Source: Anaerosolibacter carboniphilus
GTDB lineage: Bacteria; Bacillota; Clostridia; Peptostreptococcales; Thermotaleaceae
DNA: 64,000 nucleotides
Assembly (NCBI RefSeq): GCF_014205875.1
Contig: NZ_JACHEN010000004.1
Location: 1 to 64,000 of the forward strand
Direction of reading: 5' to 3'
The notes beneath the pieces were generated by a model. It was not told the origin of the DNA. It saw nothing but the letters and a program-made list of their open reading frames with translations, and did not search any database. Positions 23,205 through 33,450 of this stretch are shown here, piece after piece. The translations under genes and the position numbers were made by a program. Each line of letters starts with the position of its first letter. Within the stretch, counting starts at the first letter, position 1.

Positions 23205-23930
23205 TTATATGTTATCATTATTCTTTCTGTGTGTCAATACTACTGGGATTTCCTTATCAATTTTAACCTCATTCTTTGAAACCTTACATGTAAAGGCATA
23301 GAACTCTACCCCTACCGCTGCAGCTTCTTCTACCACTGCTGCAAAAGCAGGATCTCTTTCTTGATTCGGTGTAAAATAAAGGGCATCTTCCCGTTGCACA
23401 ACAAAGATTACGACTCCTCTCATATTTTCTTTTACAATATTCATTAGTTCGATAACATGCTTTCTACCTCGTTCAGTAGGCGCATCCGGAAAAGAAGCAA
23501 CATGATCATCCCGCACATAGGTTACACATTTGGCTTCTATAAAAGCCAGCTCTTTTTCTTTATTTAGAAGAAGATCAATACGACTATTACCATATTGTAC
23601 CTCTTTTTTGAAGAAATCATATTTGCATAAGTGACCTATCCCATGCGTACGAAAAGCATTTTCTAAAATGACATTGGGTAGCTTTGAATCAATCGCCACC
23701 AATCCTTGATCCATATATACCATCAGCAGGTCAAATTTTGTTTTTCTTTTTTCATTTTCTATAGATCTGACTATAACCCTTGCTCCTTCAAAGAGGAGTT
23801 CCTTCATACGTCCCGTATTGGGCACATGGGCTTTGTGAATGCTATCATTCCATTGGATTTCAGCTAAAAAGCGATTAATTCTTTTTATAAATATTGCCTC
23901 ATGCAGCATGCCTTCTATGTGTACCTTCAA
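23205..23930 (-). CDS. sfsA: SfsA family DNA/RNA nuclease-like protein
   Basis: 241 residues. The N-terminal OB-fold-like region ends 'VPNTGRMKELL', and the C-terminal nuclease-like core has 'RIDLLL', 'FIEAKCVTYV' and 'FPDAPTERGRKHVIEL' (split at 'TERG'), the PD-(D/E)xK arrangement of SfsA. E. coli SfsA was named for sugar-fermentation stimulation and binds DNA; the biochemical role is unsettled. It is separated from its neighbours by short gaps. Confidence 0.9.
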   Translation of the reverse strand: MKVHIEGMLHEAIFIKRINRFLAEIQWNDSIHKAHVPNTGRMKELLFEGARVIVRSIENEKRKTKFDLLMVYMDQGLVAIDSKLPNVILENAFRTHGIGHLCKYDFFKKEVQYGNSRIDLLLNKEKELAFIEAKCVTYVRDDHVASFPDAPTERGRKHVIELMNIVKENMRGVVIFVVQREDALYFTPNQERDPAFAAVVEEAAAVGVEFYAFTCKVSKNEVKIDKEIPVVLTHRKNNDNI

Positions 23931-24034
23931 AAATATGCCTCCATTATTTAATATTTATTATTTATTATACCAAAATTTAAAAGAGAGAATCCCTTGTTTA
24001 AAGAATTCTCTCCCTTAGATCCTTGATTTAAATT

Positions 24035-24307
24035 TTATTCTTCCTCTTCATCATCGTAATCTTCATCTTCAAGTAAATCTTCATAGGCTGCAGCAACAGC
24101 ATTAAACTCCTCATCATCCTCAACGCATTCTAAAGTGTATTTTCCGTCTTCTTCTACCATTTTGAAAATAAATGCCTCTTCATCTTCTGCATCTAATGGC
24201 AAGAGGATTGCATACTCAGCTTCATTTACCTCTAATGTAGCAATAACTTCAAACTCAGTTTCCTTTCCATGTTCATCAAGGAGTGTTACAATGTTATCAT
24301 TTTCCAT
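24035..24307 (-). CDS. DUF1292 acidic protein (YrzB-like)
   Basis: 90 residues, strongly acidic with a run of Glu/Asp at the C-terminus. The DUF1292 core 'VTLLDEHGKETEFEV' and 'YAILLPLDAEDEEAFIFKM' is present. It is nearly always encoded beside ruvX and ireB in Firmicutes; the function is unknown. The start is ATG 24,307 after GAGGTGATAAAA; the ATG at 24,337 would overlap ruvX. Confidence 0.88.
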   Translation of the reverse strand: MENDNIVTLLDEHGKETEFEVIATLEVNEAEYAILLPLDAEDEEAFIFKMVEEDGKYTLECVEDDEEFNAVAAAYEDLLEDEDYDDEEEE

Positions 24308-24317
24308 TTTTATCACC

Positions 24318-24737
24318 TCATTTAGTTTTGTGGCCATCTAAATAGCCTTGTAAAATATATGTGGCGGCCACCATATCTATAACTTGTTTTCTCTTTTCTC
24401 GACGGACATCGGCGCCGATAAGGGTTCTTTCAGCAGCAACGGTAGTCAGTCTCTCATCCCAAAGAATAATTTCTAGAGTATTGAAACGTTTTTTTAGCTT
24501 TTCTACAAATTCCAATACTTTTTCTCCTTGGGGTCCAAGAGTGCCATTCATATTTTTGGGTAAGCCGACAATCATCTTATGAACTTCTTTTTCTTTTACC
24601 AATTCTTCTAATCTTTTTAGATCTTCTTTAATATTAGTTCTTCTGATGGTTTCTACCCCTTGGGCAGTCCAACCCAGAGCATCACTCACAGCAATTCCAA
24701 TTGTTTTGTCGCCTACGTCTAAGCCCATGATCCTCAT
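24318..24737 (-). CDS. ruvX: YqgF/RuvX family (putative Holliday junction resolvase / pre-16S rRNA nuclease)
   Basis: 139 residues of the RNase H-like fold: '[14 protein letters not shown]' (first catalytic Asp), '[12 protein letters not shown]', and '[17 protein letters not shown]' (second Asp). Members act in 16S rRNA 5' processing or as Holliday junction nucleases. The start is ATG 24,737 after GAGGAAGTTATAC; the longer frame to 24,773 overlaps the aldo/keto reductase gene. DUF1292 follows 10 bp later. Confidence 0.93.
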   Translation of the reverse strand: MRIMGLDVGDKTIGIAVSDALGWTAQGVETIRRTNIKEDLKRLEELVKEKEVHKMIVGLPKNMNGTLGPQGEKVLEFVEKLKKRFNTLEIILWDERLTTVAAERTLIGADVRREKRKQVIDMVAATYILQGYLDGHKTK

Positions 24738-24754
24738 GTATAACTTCCTCATCT

Positions 24755-25705
24755 CTAAACAATTTTTATGCAAAAATTAGGACAATAACTACTGCAATAG
24801 CCACACAGCACACATTGATCGCGATTCACTTGGATATGATCTTCCTCTAATTTTAATGCACCATGTTGACAATGATCTGCGCATTTACCACACTTCTCAC
24901 ACCAAAAATCGATGTGTAGTTTTCGAATACGCGTAGAAATTTTATTCTGTACTGATAGAGGGACTTCTTCACCATTGAAAACCATAATATTGGCCATGAC
25001 CTCTTCTCTCGACTGCATACCTACGGCAATAGAATCCAGTGTGGGCAAATTCAGAACAAATTGAAAACATTCATCAGCGGAATGAATCAAATTGCCGCCA
25101 CCTAATGGTTTCATGCCATAAATTCCCTTCCCATTCATTTTGGCAATTTCCAAAGCACTTAGCATATCCTCGACAGATCCATCTTGAATACCAAGCCCTG
25201 CTTTATTTACGATGGGATGAATAATATCAATTTCAGCCATATTTGCCACAGCTTTTACTGCTTTTACAGTATGGGTAGATATGCCCACTGCTCTTATTAT
25301 GCCCTGTTCCTTCATCTTTAAGTAATATTTTAGTGCACCAGCATGTCCTCTTAAGGTATGTTCGCTTTCCTGTTCATGAAGCAAAAATATATCTATCTGA
25401 TTCAAATCCATAGCACTTAATGCCAAGTCTACACTTTTTTTAGCAGTTTCTTCATCATAGGCATAGGATTTTGTAGCAACAATAATGGGACCACCCTTAT
25501 AAATAGACAGGGCCCTTTTGATATGAGGATATGTTCCATACAGTTCGGCGGTATCAATAAAATTTACCCCCCGTCGGAAGGCTTCTGCTATGACTTCTCC
25601 CCCAACTTCTGGGTTAAGATTTGCTTGCAGGGGTCCTACAGTTAATCCACCAAAGCACAATCTTGATACCTTAATACCTGTATTACCTAAGAATCTGTAT
25701 TCCAT
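24755..25705 (-). CDS. aldo/keto reductase with C-terminal 4Fe-4S domain
   Basis: 316 residues. The AKR barrel has 'FIDTAELYG' (catalytic Asp, Tyr), 'ATKSYAYD' with the Lys, and 'LLHEQE' His. The C-terminus (about 270-316) has two ferredoxin-type clusters: '[14 protein letters not shown]' and '[12 protein letters not shown]'. The fused form is common in anaerobic Firmicutes; it probably couples ferredoxin electrons to an NAD(P)H-type carbonyl reduction. The substrate is unknown. It sits in the ireB-ruvX stretch by position only. Confidence 0.88.
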   Translation of the reverse strand: MEYRFLGNTGIKVSRLCFGGLTVGPLQANLNPEVGGEVIAEAFRRGVNFIDTAELYGTYPHIKRALSIYKGGPIIVATKSYAYDEETAKKSVDLALSAMDLNQIDIFLLHEQESEHTLRGHAGALKYYLKMKEQGIIRAVGISTHTVKAVKAVANMAEIDIIHPIVNKAGLGIQDGSVEDMLSALEIAKMNGKGIYGMKPLGGGNLIHSADECFQFVLNLPTLDSIAVGMQSREEVMANIMVFNGEEVPLSVQNKISTRIRKLHIDFWCEKCGKCADHCQHGALKLEEDHIQVNRDQCVLCGYCSSYCPNFCIKIV

Positions 25706-25708
25706 ACG

Positions 25709-27874
25709 CTACACCCTATTCTCTTCCTCAGGAACATAAAAAGCTAAATATAGCATACTCATAACTAAAAAGATAACGCCCGTGGCCGATGCTACAATGC
25801 CGGAGTCGTTTACAAGAAACCCTACGATACAGGCAACGACAATACCTGACCAACCCATGGCTAAGTTGGGATAAAGCTCTGTAAGCTTATACAGTGTGCC
25901 TACAGGACGATAGATCAATATACCAAGTATAATAATGGCACTAAGTAAGACTTTACTCCATATGGTAACACCCACAAGCATTAAATTCATGGTTATTTTT
26001 CTCTGTATGATGAGAAAAATAATGCTGGGACCCTCTGTAATTATTTGCTGGATTGCACCAGCAAGATGGGTTTTGCTTCCTAGCAAATAGATATCTATAT
26101 ATGCCATGAATGCTACTGCAGCTACTATGGCTGTACCTATGAAGAAAAGCTGCTTTATACCAATACGAACTTTAAATAGTCTTAAAGATACGAAGACGAA
26201 GGCTGCAACGGCTGTCATCGTCCCACCAACATTTGCCCCAAAACCTGGATATCCAATAATTACGATCGTAATAAAAAATATCATTAGACACCAAATCTTA
26301 TTTATTTTGAATCGATCTAGGAGGGAAGTAGCAAAAACCGAGGTTGCTCCAATGAGAACGCCCATGTATTCATTGCCAATTCCGTAATATCTTGCTCCAA
26401 TAATCGGATCATATCCAAGTAAAGAACTTTTCATTAGCGTACCATTGGTGGCAACATCTATAAGTAATCCTACAGTAGTAATTAGTGAAAGAAAAAATAC
26501 ACTATCTATCGTTTCCTTTCGAATATACTTTGTCATATAGGTGATTAGCGCTGTTATACCAATGAGTAGTGTAAAAGTCATCCATAGATTGGTTTTCACA
26601 AAAATAGGAAGTATCAATAATACAAAAGGTGCAGTCATGGTAGTTAGCAAAACATTTCTAAAACGATTCACCCACTTAGCATCTAACCGATGCTGAATTA
26701 AAATAATGATTAGACCCAACATAGAAACTATAATTTCAAATATAGCAAAGGTTGACAATACAGGAACTCGAAAGTTTGAAGTAGCCACGGTATCCCTATT
26801 TAGTTTAAGGATATGGTTATAATTATCTTCCTTAGGGATAAATCGCAAGGATCTACCCGTCATATCATCAGAATCAATTCCAAAATAGGCCAGTACAGAA
26901 GGTGCTACGTCAACATTGGCAACGATTCCTTCTCTCCTTGTAGTATCCGATGTCATGATCCCTTGCTCTACGCCATCCCCAAACATAATGATTGGTGTAA
27001 GTTTATTTCCACTTTTAATATTCTCTCCGGAAGGATATGGCGTAACCAATATGATTCTTGTGTTTTCAAGAGATAGACTGCTTAATAATTCATTTAAGAA
27101 TTGATTCATTTCCTGAAGGACAATATTCTTGTGCTGCACATAACGTTCTTCAGTCATATGATTCTTATATCTCTCTAAACGACTAATGTCACTAAGATCT
27201 ACTGATATAAAATTTGAATCGCTCCAAACAGTGTCGATAATCTCTTTGTATTTTTCGTAGTTTGTTTTAATACCAAAAGGATATTTGGGATCATTAAGGA
27301 TCAATTTCTCTTCTACAGAGCCATAATCTACAAATCCACGATCATCCATCGCAATTAACGGAGCTAGACGAACTTGATTCTCGCTGGTATCACCATTACC
27401 AATGGCAGCTGTTTTCAAACCAATACCATGTAATGCTTTTCCTAGGGCTCCAGGAATAGCGCCATACTCACCTTCTAAATTTAACATGCTAAGCTTGGCC
27501 ATTTCTAAGTTAATAATTCCTTGGGCTTTTTCCATGGGACCAAATCTTCTTTGATAGATCAAAATATTTTCTTTGTTGATATCTTCAAAGGCCGCAGTAT
27601 CTATGGAAGCTTCCGCCCTCACCCCAGCACCAATGGTAGCATAAGCTTTAAAGCTATTTGCCCGGGTTGAGGTTCGATTGTTCATCAATGCGATAGAACC
27701 GTTGTCAATCATATCTCTAACGGAGTTCATGCTATATAAATCTTCAAAGCTCATCTCATTGAGTGTTATAAGTAGCACCTTTTTATTTTCCGCTCCATAT
27801 GAGAAGGCAGGAAAAAGAAAAGTAAGTAAAATAAGCCACACGAAAAGTATTCTTGCAAACGATTTGTTCAAGAT
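25709..27874 (-). CDS. large membrane protein with alkaline-phosphatase-like extracellular domain
   Basis: About 721 residues. A signal peptide or anchor starts it ('FVWLILLTFLFPAFSYGA'). The extracellular domain (about 30-380) resembles the alkaline phosphatase/sulfatase fold: 'LLITLNEMSFEDLY', 'GDGVEQGIM', 'VANVDVAPSVLAYFGI'. About ten membrane segments follow (about 385-715). The classical Ser/Thr nucleophile is not obvious. The start is TTG 27,874, 8 bp after AGGTGG. It could act on a surface polymer or lipid; no close characterised relative is known to me. The gene is 9 bp downstream of ireB. Confidence 0.55.
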   Translation of the reverse strand: MLNKSFARILFVWLILLTFLFPAFSYGAENKKVLLITLNEMSFEDLYSMNSVRDMIDNGSIALMNNRTSTRANSFKAYATIGAGVRAEASIDTAAFEDINKENILIYQRRFGPMEKAQGIINLEMAKLSMLNLEGEYGAIPGALGKALHGIGLKTAAIGNGDTSENQVRLAPLIAMDDRGFVDYGSVEEKLILNDPKYPFGIKTNYEKYKEIIDTVWSDSNFISVDLSDISRLERYKNHMTEERYVQHKNIVLQEMNQFLNELLSSLSLENTRIILVTPYPSGENIKSGNKLTPIIMFGDGVEQGIMTSDTTRREGIVANVDVAPSVLAYFGIDSDDMTGRSLRFIPKEDNYNHILKLNRDTVATSNFRVPVLSTFAIFEIIVSMLGLIIILIQHRLDAKWVNRFRNVLLTTMTAPFVLLILPIFVKTNLWMTFTLLIGITALITYMTKYIRKETIDSVFFLSLITTVGLLIDVATNGTLMKSSLLGYDPIIGARYYGIGNEYMGVLIGATSVFATSLLDRFKINKIWCLMIFFITIVIIGYPGFGANVGGTMTAVAAFVFVSLRLFKVRIGIKQLFFIGTAIVAAVAFMAYIDIYLLGSKTHLAGAIQQIITEGPSIIFLIIQRKITMNLMLVGVTIWSKVLLSAIIILGILIYRPVGTLYKLTELYPNLAMGWSGIVVACIVGFLVNDSGIVASATGVIFLVMSMLYLAFYVPEEENRV

Positions 27875-27883
27875 CAGTTCCAC

Positions 27884-28141
27884 CTACTTATTTTCTAGAT
27901 ATTTTTTAATCAATTCTTCTAGGAGTTCATCCCTCTCTAACTGACGAATAAGGCTTCTTGCATTATTGTGGCTCGTTATATAAGTGGGATCACCTGACAA
28001 GATATAACCTACTAGCTGATTGATAGGATTATAACCTTTTTCTTTTAAAGCCTTATACACATTCACCAATATTTCCTCAGCTTCATTTATTTTTTCTTTA
28101 TCTACATTAAATTTCATTGTAAAATTAAACTTTTCACTCAT
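27884..28141 (-). CDS. ireB: IreB family regulatory protein (UPF0297)
   Basis: 85 residues. The conserved UPF0297 stretch '[24 protein letters not shown]' (split at 'GYNP') and the '[22 protein letters not shown]' C-terminal helix are present. In Enterococcus IreB is a target of the Ser/Thr kinase IreK and affects cephalosporin resistance. In Firmicutes it is almost always next to alaS and ruvX, as here. GGAGAG lies before the ATG. Confidence 0.93.
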   Translation of the reverse strand: MSEKFNFTMKFNVDKEKINEAEEILVNVYKALKEKGYNPINQLVGYILSGDPTYITSHNNARSLIRQLERDELLEELIKKYLENK

Positions 28142-28326
28142 GCTTACACTCTCTCCTTTCCTCTCTATTTAATATATTTCATATATTCTCTACAATTATA
28201 CACAATCCTTTAATTATTTGAAAGCTTCTTTCACATATTGTAACGCTAAAGCCTTGAAAACAAAAGAAAACTGTTTTGAATGAATAGACGAAGGATATGG
28301 TTATCCTCCGCCTACAATAAATTTGA

Positions 28327-30966
28327 TTATTTTACTTGCCTTTCAACCAAAACAGCTACTTCCTTTAAAGCTTCATCAATCTTAGTTACATCCTTGGCAC
28401 CGGCCTGGGCCATGTTAGGTCTACCACCGCCGCCACCGCCAGCAATTTTTGCTATTTCCTTGATAATATTTCCTGCATGCACCCCTTGATCAATCACATC
28501 TTGGGTAGCCATGGCAAGGAAGTTCACTTTGTCATTACAGTCAGTTCCAAGAACAATGAGTCCAGATCCTAGTTTATCTCGAAGCTGATCTCCCAAGTTG
28601 CGCAGGCTATCCATATCTAGGCCTACAAGCTTATGGGTCACTACCTTGATACCTTTAACTTGATTCACATTTCCTAAAATCTCTTCAATAGAACCAGAGG
28701 CCATCTTATTTTTCAAAGTCTCAGCTTCTTTTTGGACAGCTTTTAAATCATTTAATAAGTTTTCTACACGGATCATGATTTCCTTTGGATTGGTTTTAAG
28801 AAGTGCGGAAACCTCTTTAAGTTTATTTTCTTTTTCTTTAATATGCTGATACGCCTTCAAACCTGTCACCGCTTCAATCCTACGTACACCAGCAGCCACG
28901 CCGCTTTCACTCAAAATTTTAAACAAACCGATTTGACTAACACTGTGAACATGGGTACCTCCACACAACTCCATGCTATAGTCACCAATAGAAACTACTC
29001 TAACTCGATCACCATATTTTTCTCCAAATAGAGCAGTGGCACCTTTCTTCTTTGCCTCATCTATACTCATTTCCGTTGCATCTACCTGTAGAGACGCTAA
29101 TATCTTCATATTTACAATCTCTTCTACCTTTTCAACCTCTTCATCAGTCAGGGGCTGGAAATGTGAGAAATCGAATCTTAACCGCTCAGGAGTCACCATG
29201 GAGCCTGCTTGTTCAACATGTTGGCCCAATATACTCTTTAATGTCTTATGAAGCAAATGAGTAGCCGTATGGTTTCTTGCAGTACTGATACGTATTTCTT
29301 GGTCAACCTCTGCATTTACGATGACACCTGTGCCGATCATACCGTCAAGGATCTCACATATATGCAGAATACGATCATTATGCCCTTTTTTTACATCAGT
29401 AACCTTTACTTTACAAGCTTCATTCCATAGGATTCCCTTGTCACCTATTTGCCCACCACCTTCTGGATAAAATGGTGTTTTATCCAGAATAATCGTAATA
29501 TGATCTCCTGTGCTAGCTTCATTGATGATTTCACTGCCCTTCACCATGGCGAGAACAGTTGCAGGAAGGGTCAGCGCATCATAGCCATTAAAACTTGATT
29601 TGATCTGTTGATCAAGCTGACTAAATACATCCTCCTTCCAGCCTTCACCCTCCATATCCTGACGCGCGGATCTGGCTCTTTCCCTTTGTTTTTCCATTTC
29701 AATTTTGAACGAAGCTTCATCTACAATCATTTTCTCTTCTTCTAATATTTCTTTTGTCAATTCTAAAGGAAAACCGTAGGTATCATATAATCTGAAAGCT
29801 TGCTCACCAGACAACACTGTCTGCTGGTTCTGTTTCAATTCTTCAATATAGCTTTTTAAAATTTCACTGCCTTGATCGATGGTTTCATGAAATCTTTCCT
29901 CTTCGATGGCAATCACCTTATTGATATATTCGCTTTTTTCTTTCAACTCCGGATATCCATCTCCAGACACCTTGATTACACGATCAACGAGAATATTTAA
30001 GAAATTATCTTTAATGCCTAATAGCTTTCCATGCCTTGCTGCTCTCCTTAATAGTCTCCTTAAAACATAGCCTCTACCTTCATTGCTTGGCATGATACCA
30101 TCGCTTACCATAAAGGTTACTGAGCGTATATGATCTGTGACGATACGTATAGAAATATCCTTCTTAGGATCTACGCCATAATCTTGTCCAGAGATTTCAA
30201 CTACACCATCTAAGATATATCGGATCGTATCTACTTCAAAGATTGAATCCACATCTTGCATGATACATGCTACACGCTCAAGTCCCATACCCGTATCAAT
30301 ATTCGGTTTTGGCAATGGATTGTAATTGCCCTGGTCATCTTTATCGAACTGAGTAAATACATGATTCCAAAATTCAACATATCTATCACAATCACATCCA
30401 GGTTTACAATCAGGTGAATCGCAACCGTATTTTTCACCTCGATCAAAATAGATCTCAGAGCATGGACCGCATGGACCTAAACCAATTTCCCAGAAGTTGT
30501 CAGCTTTACCCAGTCTTACGATACGCTCAGTTGGTACTCCAATCTTCTTGTCCCAAATTTCATAGGCTTCATCATCATTTTCATATACAGATACCCATAA
30601 TCTTTCAACAGGCATTCTTAAGTATTCTGTGACAAATTCCCAGCCCCACTGGATAGATTCATTCTTAAAATAATCACCAAATGAAAAGTTACCAAGCATT
30701 TCAAAAAAAGTTCCATGACGTGCAGTCTTTCCTACATTTTCAATGTCTCCAGTACGAATACATTTTTGGCAGGTAGCCATTCTCTTTTTGGGTGGTGTAT
30801 CAACACCCATGAAGTAGGGCTTCAAAGGTGCCATACCAGAGTTAATCAGCAATAGACTCTTGTCATTTTGAGGCACTAGAGGAAAGCTAGATCTTACGAA
30901 ATGATCCTTGCTCTCAAAAAAACTTAAAAATTTACTTCGTATTTCGTTCAAACTCATTTTATCCAT
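28327..30966 (-). CDS. alaS: alanyl-tRNA synthetase
   Basis: About 879 residues. The class II catalytic core has 'LLINSGMAPLKPYF' and 'TGDIENVGKTARHGTFFEMLGNFSFGDYF' (split at 'ARHGTF'), the tRNA-binding domain follows, and the editing domain has 'HTATHLLH' and 'CGGTHVH' zinc motifs; the C-Ala end has 'GGGGGGRPNMAQ'. It charges tRNA-Ala. The start is ATG 30,966 after GGAGGATGATACA. Expression is controlled by the T-box leader at 31,033-31,290. Confidence 0.97.
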   Translation of the reverse strand: MDKMSLNEIRSKFLSFFESKDHFVRSSFPLVPQNDKSLLLINSGMAPLKPYFMGVDTPPKKRMATCQKCIRTGDIENVGKTARHGTFFEMLGNFSFGDYFKNESIQWGWEFVTEYLRMPVERLWVSVYENDDEAYEIWDKKIGVPTERIVRLGKADNFWEIGLGPCGPCSEIYFDRGEKYGCDSPDCKPGCDCDRYVEFWNHVFTQFDKDDQGNYNPLPKPNIDTGMGLERVACIMQDVDSIFEVDTIRYILDGVVEISGQDYGVDPKKDISIRIVTDHIRSVTFMVSDGIMPSNEGRGYVLRRLLRRAARHGKLLGIKDNFLNILVDRVIKVSGDGYPELKEKSEYINKVIAIEEERFHETIDQGSEILKSYIEELKQNQQTVLSGEQAFRLYDTYGFPLELTKEILEEEKMIVDEASFKIEMEKQRERARSARQDMEGEGWKEDVFSQLDQQIKSSFNGYDALTLPATVLAMVKGSEIINEASTGDHITIILDKTPFYPEGGGQIGDKGILWNEACKVKVTDVKKGHNDRILHICEILDGMIGTGVIVNAEVDQEIRISTARNHTATHLLHKTLKSILGQHVEQAGSMVTPERLRFDFSHFQPLTDEEVEKVEEIVNMKILASLQVDATEMSIDEAKKKGATALFGEKYGDRVRVVSIGDYSMELCGGTHVHSVSQIGLFKILSESGVAAGVRRIEAVTGLKAYQHIKEKENKLKEVSALLKTNPKEIMIRVENLLNDLKAVQKEAETLKNKMASGSIEEILGNVNQVKGIKVVTHKLVGLDMDSLRNLGDQLRDKLGSGLIVLGTDCNDKVNFLAMATQDVIDQGVHAGNIIKEIAKIAGGGGGGRPNMAQAGAKDVTKIDEALKEVAVLVERQVK

Positions 30967-31032
30967 TGTATCATCCTCCAAAATTTTTATCATATTATTG
31001 ATTGTTAATTTTTAACATATAGATTACAAAAA

Positions 31033-31290
31033 AATAAACTCCCGCTCCTACACAAATATAGGGACGAGAGCATGCTCGCGGTACCACCCTACTTACCAAT
31101 TGATTGGTCACTCTTTCAGTAAAATACCATGCAATATAACGGTCACAACCGCTGCGCTCTACTTAGGTTCAAGCTCAGTACTCCGAAGCTGCTTCTATAG
31201 ATTATTATCAGAGATCTTTCAGCAATGGATCTCCTCTCTGAAGATAAAAAATCTATATACTCCTCTTCATCATAGCTTTTTCAATATTTA
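31033..31290 (-). promoter_or_regulatory. T-box leader of alaS
   Basis: The T-box sequence AGGGTGGTACCGCG lies at 31,077-31,090 on the minus strand. It is followed by a terminator stem (CTCTCGTCCCTA pairing with TAGGAGCGGGAG, 31,037-31,072) and a T-tract. Upstream are a GAGGAGTA start, an AGAGAGGAGATC S-turn-like stretch and a candidate specifier region with alanine codons GCA and GCT (31,187-31,192). Uncharged tRNA-Ala should bind and prevent termination. The position of the specifier loop is inferred. Confidence 0.9.
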
Positions 31291-31364
31291 CTTTAGAAAA
31301 TTATATAAAAATTACATTTATATGTCAATCACTAAGTATTATTTTTAGACACTCCTCTTATTTG

Positions 31365-32585
31365 CTAAACTCTAACAATTAGATTTATGATATGTTTTCC
31401 AATAATTTTTATACTTGCTGCCACAGGCACCGCAAAAAGCATGCCTATGACTCCAAACCATTCATTGCCAACTAGCAGAGATAAGATTACTACAACGGGA
31501 TGTAAGCCTACACTGTCTCCTACGATTTTAGGAGATAGAATAGCACTCTCTACTTGTTGTATGGTTGTAAATGCAATCACCACCCATATGGCTTTCATTG
31601 GTGTATCTAATAATGCAATCACTACAGCAGGTATCGCTCCTATGATGGGACCGACATAAGGAATAATATTGGAAACTCCAGCGATAAATCCTATTAGAAA
31701 CGCAAAATCTATTTCTAATATAAGTAATGCGACTGTACTTAGCATCCCAACAATCATTGCTACAATGATTTGACCTCTTATAAATTTACTTAAAAGTTTG
31801 TCGATATCCCTTCCGATATCAATACATTCCTCCCTACAAGTTTTTGGGATAAGAAAGATTATTTTTTTCTTAAAATAATCGGCATCTTTTATAAAATAAA
31901 ACGAGAAAATCGGTATTAGTGCAAGGGAAATGATATGGGAGAACGTACTGATTATGCTGTTTGTCACTTTTTTGAATACATCAATGATCGTATACTCGAT
32001 ATATACAATATTATCTTCAATTGCTTCTTTGACGCCAGTCAGCTGAGGAGAGATATCATCTAACTGTTTTATTCTAATATAGATCTGATTAACAAACTCA
32101 TTGGCCTGTTGAGAGTATTGAGGCAGCAGCTCGATCAAGTTGCTAATTTCCTTTGTAATTTTTGGCGTTATGGTGATCGATGAAAGAATAATTGTTATGA
32201 TTACCGTGGTATAAAGCAAAATCACAGCCAAAGTTCTTTTAACCCCTTTTCTCTCTAAAAAATGCACCATAGGGCTCAAAAGGTACGCAATAACTATAGC
32301 CCAAACCACAGGACGTAGTAATTGGAAAATTATATCTCCTTGTTGATGAACAATCATCACAAGGAGGATGGCACCAAAAGAAACAATTAAATAAAAGAGA
32401 TGCTTCTTTTTTAATGTAAGTTTATTCTTTTCGTGAATAAATCTATTGCCAATATGAATAAGATAATAGAGTGTGAAGCACAGCAATACAATAAACAGCA
32501 TATACATGATTATATAAATACTTAAAAACAAGTAAAATAACGGTTTTGTATATATTATATTCATAAGATTAAGACTATTATTCAC
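31365..32585 (-). CDS. AI-2E/PerM-family membrane permease
   Basis: About 406 residues with eight hydrophobic segments and the AI-2E family blocks 'RPVVWAIVIAYLLSPMV', 'IPYVGPIIGAIPAVVIALL' and 'PKIVGDSVGLHPVVVILSLLVG' (split at 'LHP'). Characterised members export quorum signals, exchange Na+/H+, or support spore/cell-wall processes; the role is not defined here. The start is GTG 32,585, 9 bp after AAAGGGG; the frame back to 32,642 runs through the terminator hairpin of the upstream gene. Confidence 0.88.
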   Translation of the reverse strand: MNNSLNLMNIIYTKPLFYLFLSIYIIMYMLFIVLLCFTLYYLIHIGNRFIHEKNKLTLKKKHLFYLIVSFGAILLVMIVHQQGDIIFQLLRPVVWAIVIAYLLSPMVHFLERKGVKRTLAVILLYTTVIITIILSSITITPKITKEISNLIELLPQYSQQANEFVNQIYIRIKQLDDISPQLTGVKEAIEDNIVYIEYTIIDVFKKVTNSIISTFSHIISLALIPIFSFYFIKDADYFKKKIIFLIPKTCREECIDIGRDIDKLLSKFIRGQIIVAMIVGMLSTVALLILEIDFAFLIGFIAGVSNIIPYVGPIIGAIPAVVIALLDTPMKAIWVVIAFTTIQQVESAILSPKIVGDSVGLHPVVVILSLLVGNEWFGVIGMLFAVPVAASIKIIGKHIINLIVRV

Positions 32586-32613
32586 TGATAAAATCCCCTT
32601 TTCAATTTGTTGA

Positions 32614-32639
32614 AAAGCAGCTAATAAATTAGCTGCTTT
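32614..32639 (-). terminator. terminator after the YtxH-like gene
   Basis: AAAGCAGCTAA / TTAGCTGCTTT stem at 32,614-32,624 and 32,629-32,639 with a 4-nt loop, followed by TTCAA on the minus strand. It lies directly after the stop codon at 32,643. Confidence 0.65.
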
Positions 32640-32642
32640 CAT

Positions 32643-32822
32643 TTAAAACATATTCATAGGGCTTGTCATACCGATCATATTGGAAGCATTTTTAATAACC
32701 CTGCTGCCTCTTTTCATAAGCTTTCTTCTTTGTCTAGGCGACATTTTGTTGAAAGCATACAACCCTGCAGTAGCACCGATAATACCACCAGCAATAATAC
32801 CTGTCATGAATTTATCTCTCAT
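32643..32822 (-). CDS. small YtxH-like membrane protein (59 aa)
   Basis: MRDKFMTGIIAGGIIGATAG-type start: one glycine-rich membrane segment, then a strongly basic tail ('SPRQRRKLMKRGSRVIKNA'). This is the YtxH/DUF-type small membrane protein pattern. The start is ATG 32,822 after AAAGGAGTGTTCACA. It lies 35 bp downstream of the PRC-barrel gene. Function unknown. Confidence 0.7.
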   Translation of the reverse strand: MRDKFMTGIIAGGIIGATAGLYAFNKMSPRQRRKLMKRGSRVIKNASNMIGMTSPMNMF

Positions 32823-32857
32823 TGTGAACACTCCTTTAGGATTGGCTTTTGACTTAA

Positions 32858-33382
32858 TTATTCCAAGGAAAATAGTCTTTTCAAACCGCCTGTATTTGAC
32901 AAAATGGATTTCTCTTCTGAATTACTTATAATAATTGTATTGGTGTCGAGCTTAAGGTTATCTTTCAAAGGTAAAATAGATCTTCCTTCCACTAAATCAT
33001 GAAATAGTCCTTCAGAGAGGATTAACCCAGATAATCTACCTGAGTTTACATCAAACAGAATATCTTGGACGATGCCAACATCTTGACCTCCATAAGTTAT
33101 GACCTCCATGCCTATTAAACTTTGATAGCTTTGTATATGATCTTGGTATGGGCTTTCTTCTATAACTGATTTATTTTGTATCACAACTGCGTCTGAGCCT
33201 ATATTTTTGATATTCTGAAGAGCTATAACTTTTTGTTCTCTAAAATACCCACCTTCTTGTATCAATAGACAAGTAGCTCTTAATTCCATTTTGTCATAAA
33301 GAATGTCTTTGATTTCGATCTTCTTGCAACTTTCTTCTAGGCATATCACCGGAAGGCCAATAATGTCATACCCTCTTTTCAT
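32858..33382 (-). CDS. PRC-barrel domain protein
   Basis: About 174 residues with one PRC-barrel clearly visible ('SLIGMEVITYGGQDVGIVQDILFDVNSGRLSGLILSEG', parts about 92-130) and a weaker N-terminal copy ('YDIIGLPVICLEE'). PRC barrels occur in ribosome maturation and photosystem proteins; small clostridial forms are of unknown function, some tied to sporulation (YlmC/YmxH). It lies between mnmA and the YtxH-like gene. Confidence 0.75.
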   Translation of the reverse strand: MKRGYDIIGLPVICLEESCKKIEIKDILYDKMELRATCLLIQEGGYFREQKVIALQNIKNIGSDAVVIQNKSVIEESPYQDHIQSYQSLIGMEVITYGGQDVGIVQDILFDVNSGRLSGLILSEGLFHDLVEGRSILPLKDNLKLDTNTIIISNSEEKSILSNTGGLKRLFSLE

Positions 33383-33450
33383 CAAATTAAGTCACCACAC
33401 TTTATAACAAAGGTAGTTTACTTCTTATTTATTATTCCACACCCAAAAAT

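Noticed and set aside
28286-28314. Hairpin after alaS as a terminator
   Set aside because: The stem needs several G-U pairs and there is no T-tract on the minus strand, so I did not list it.
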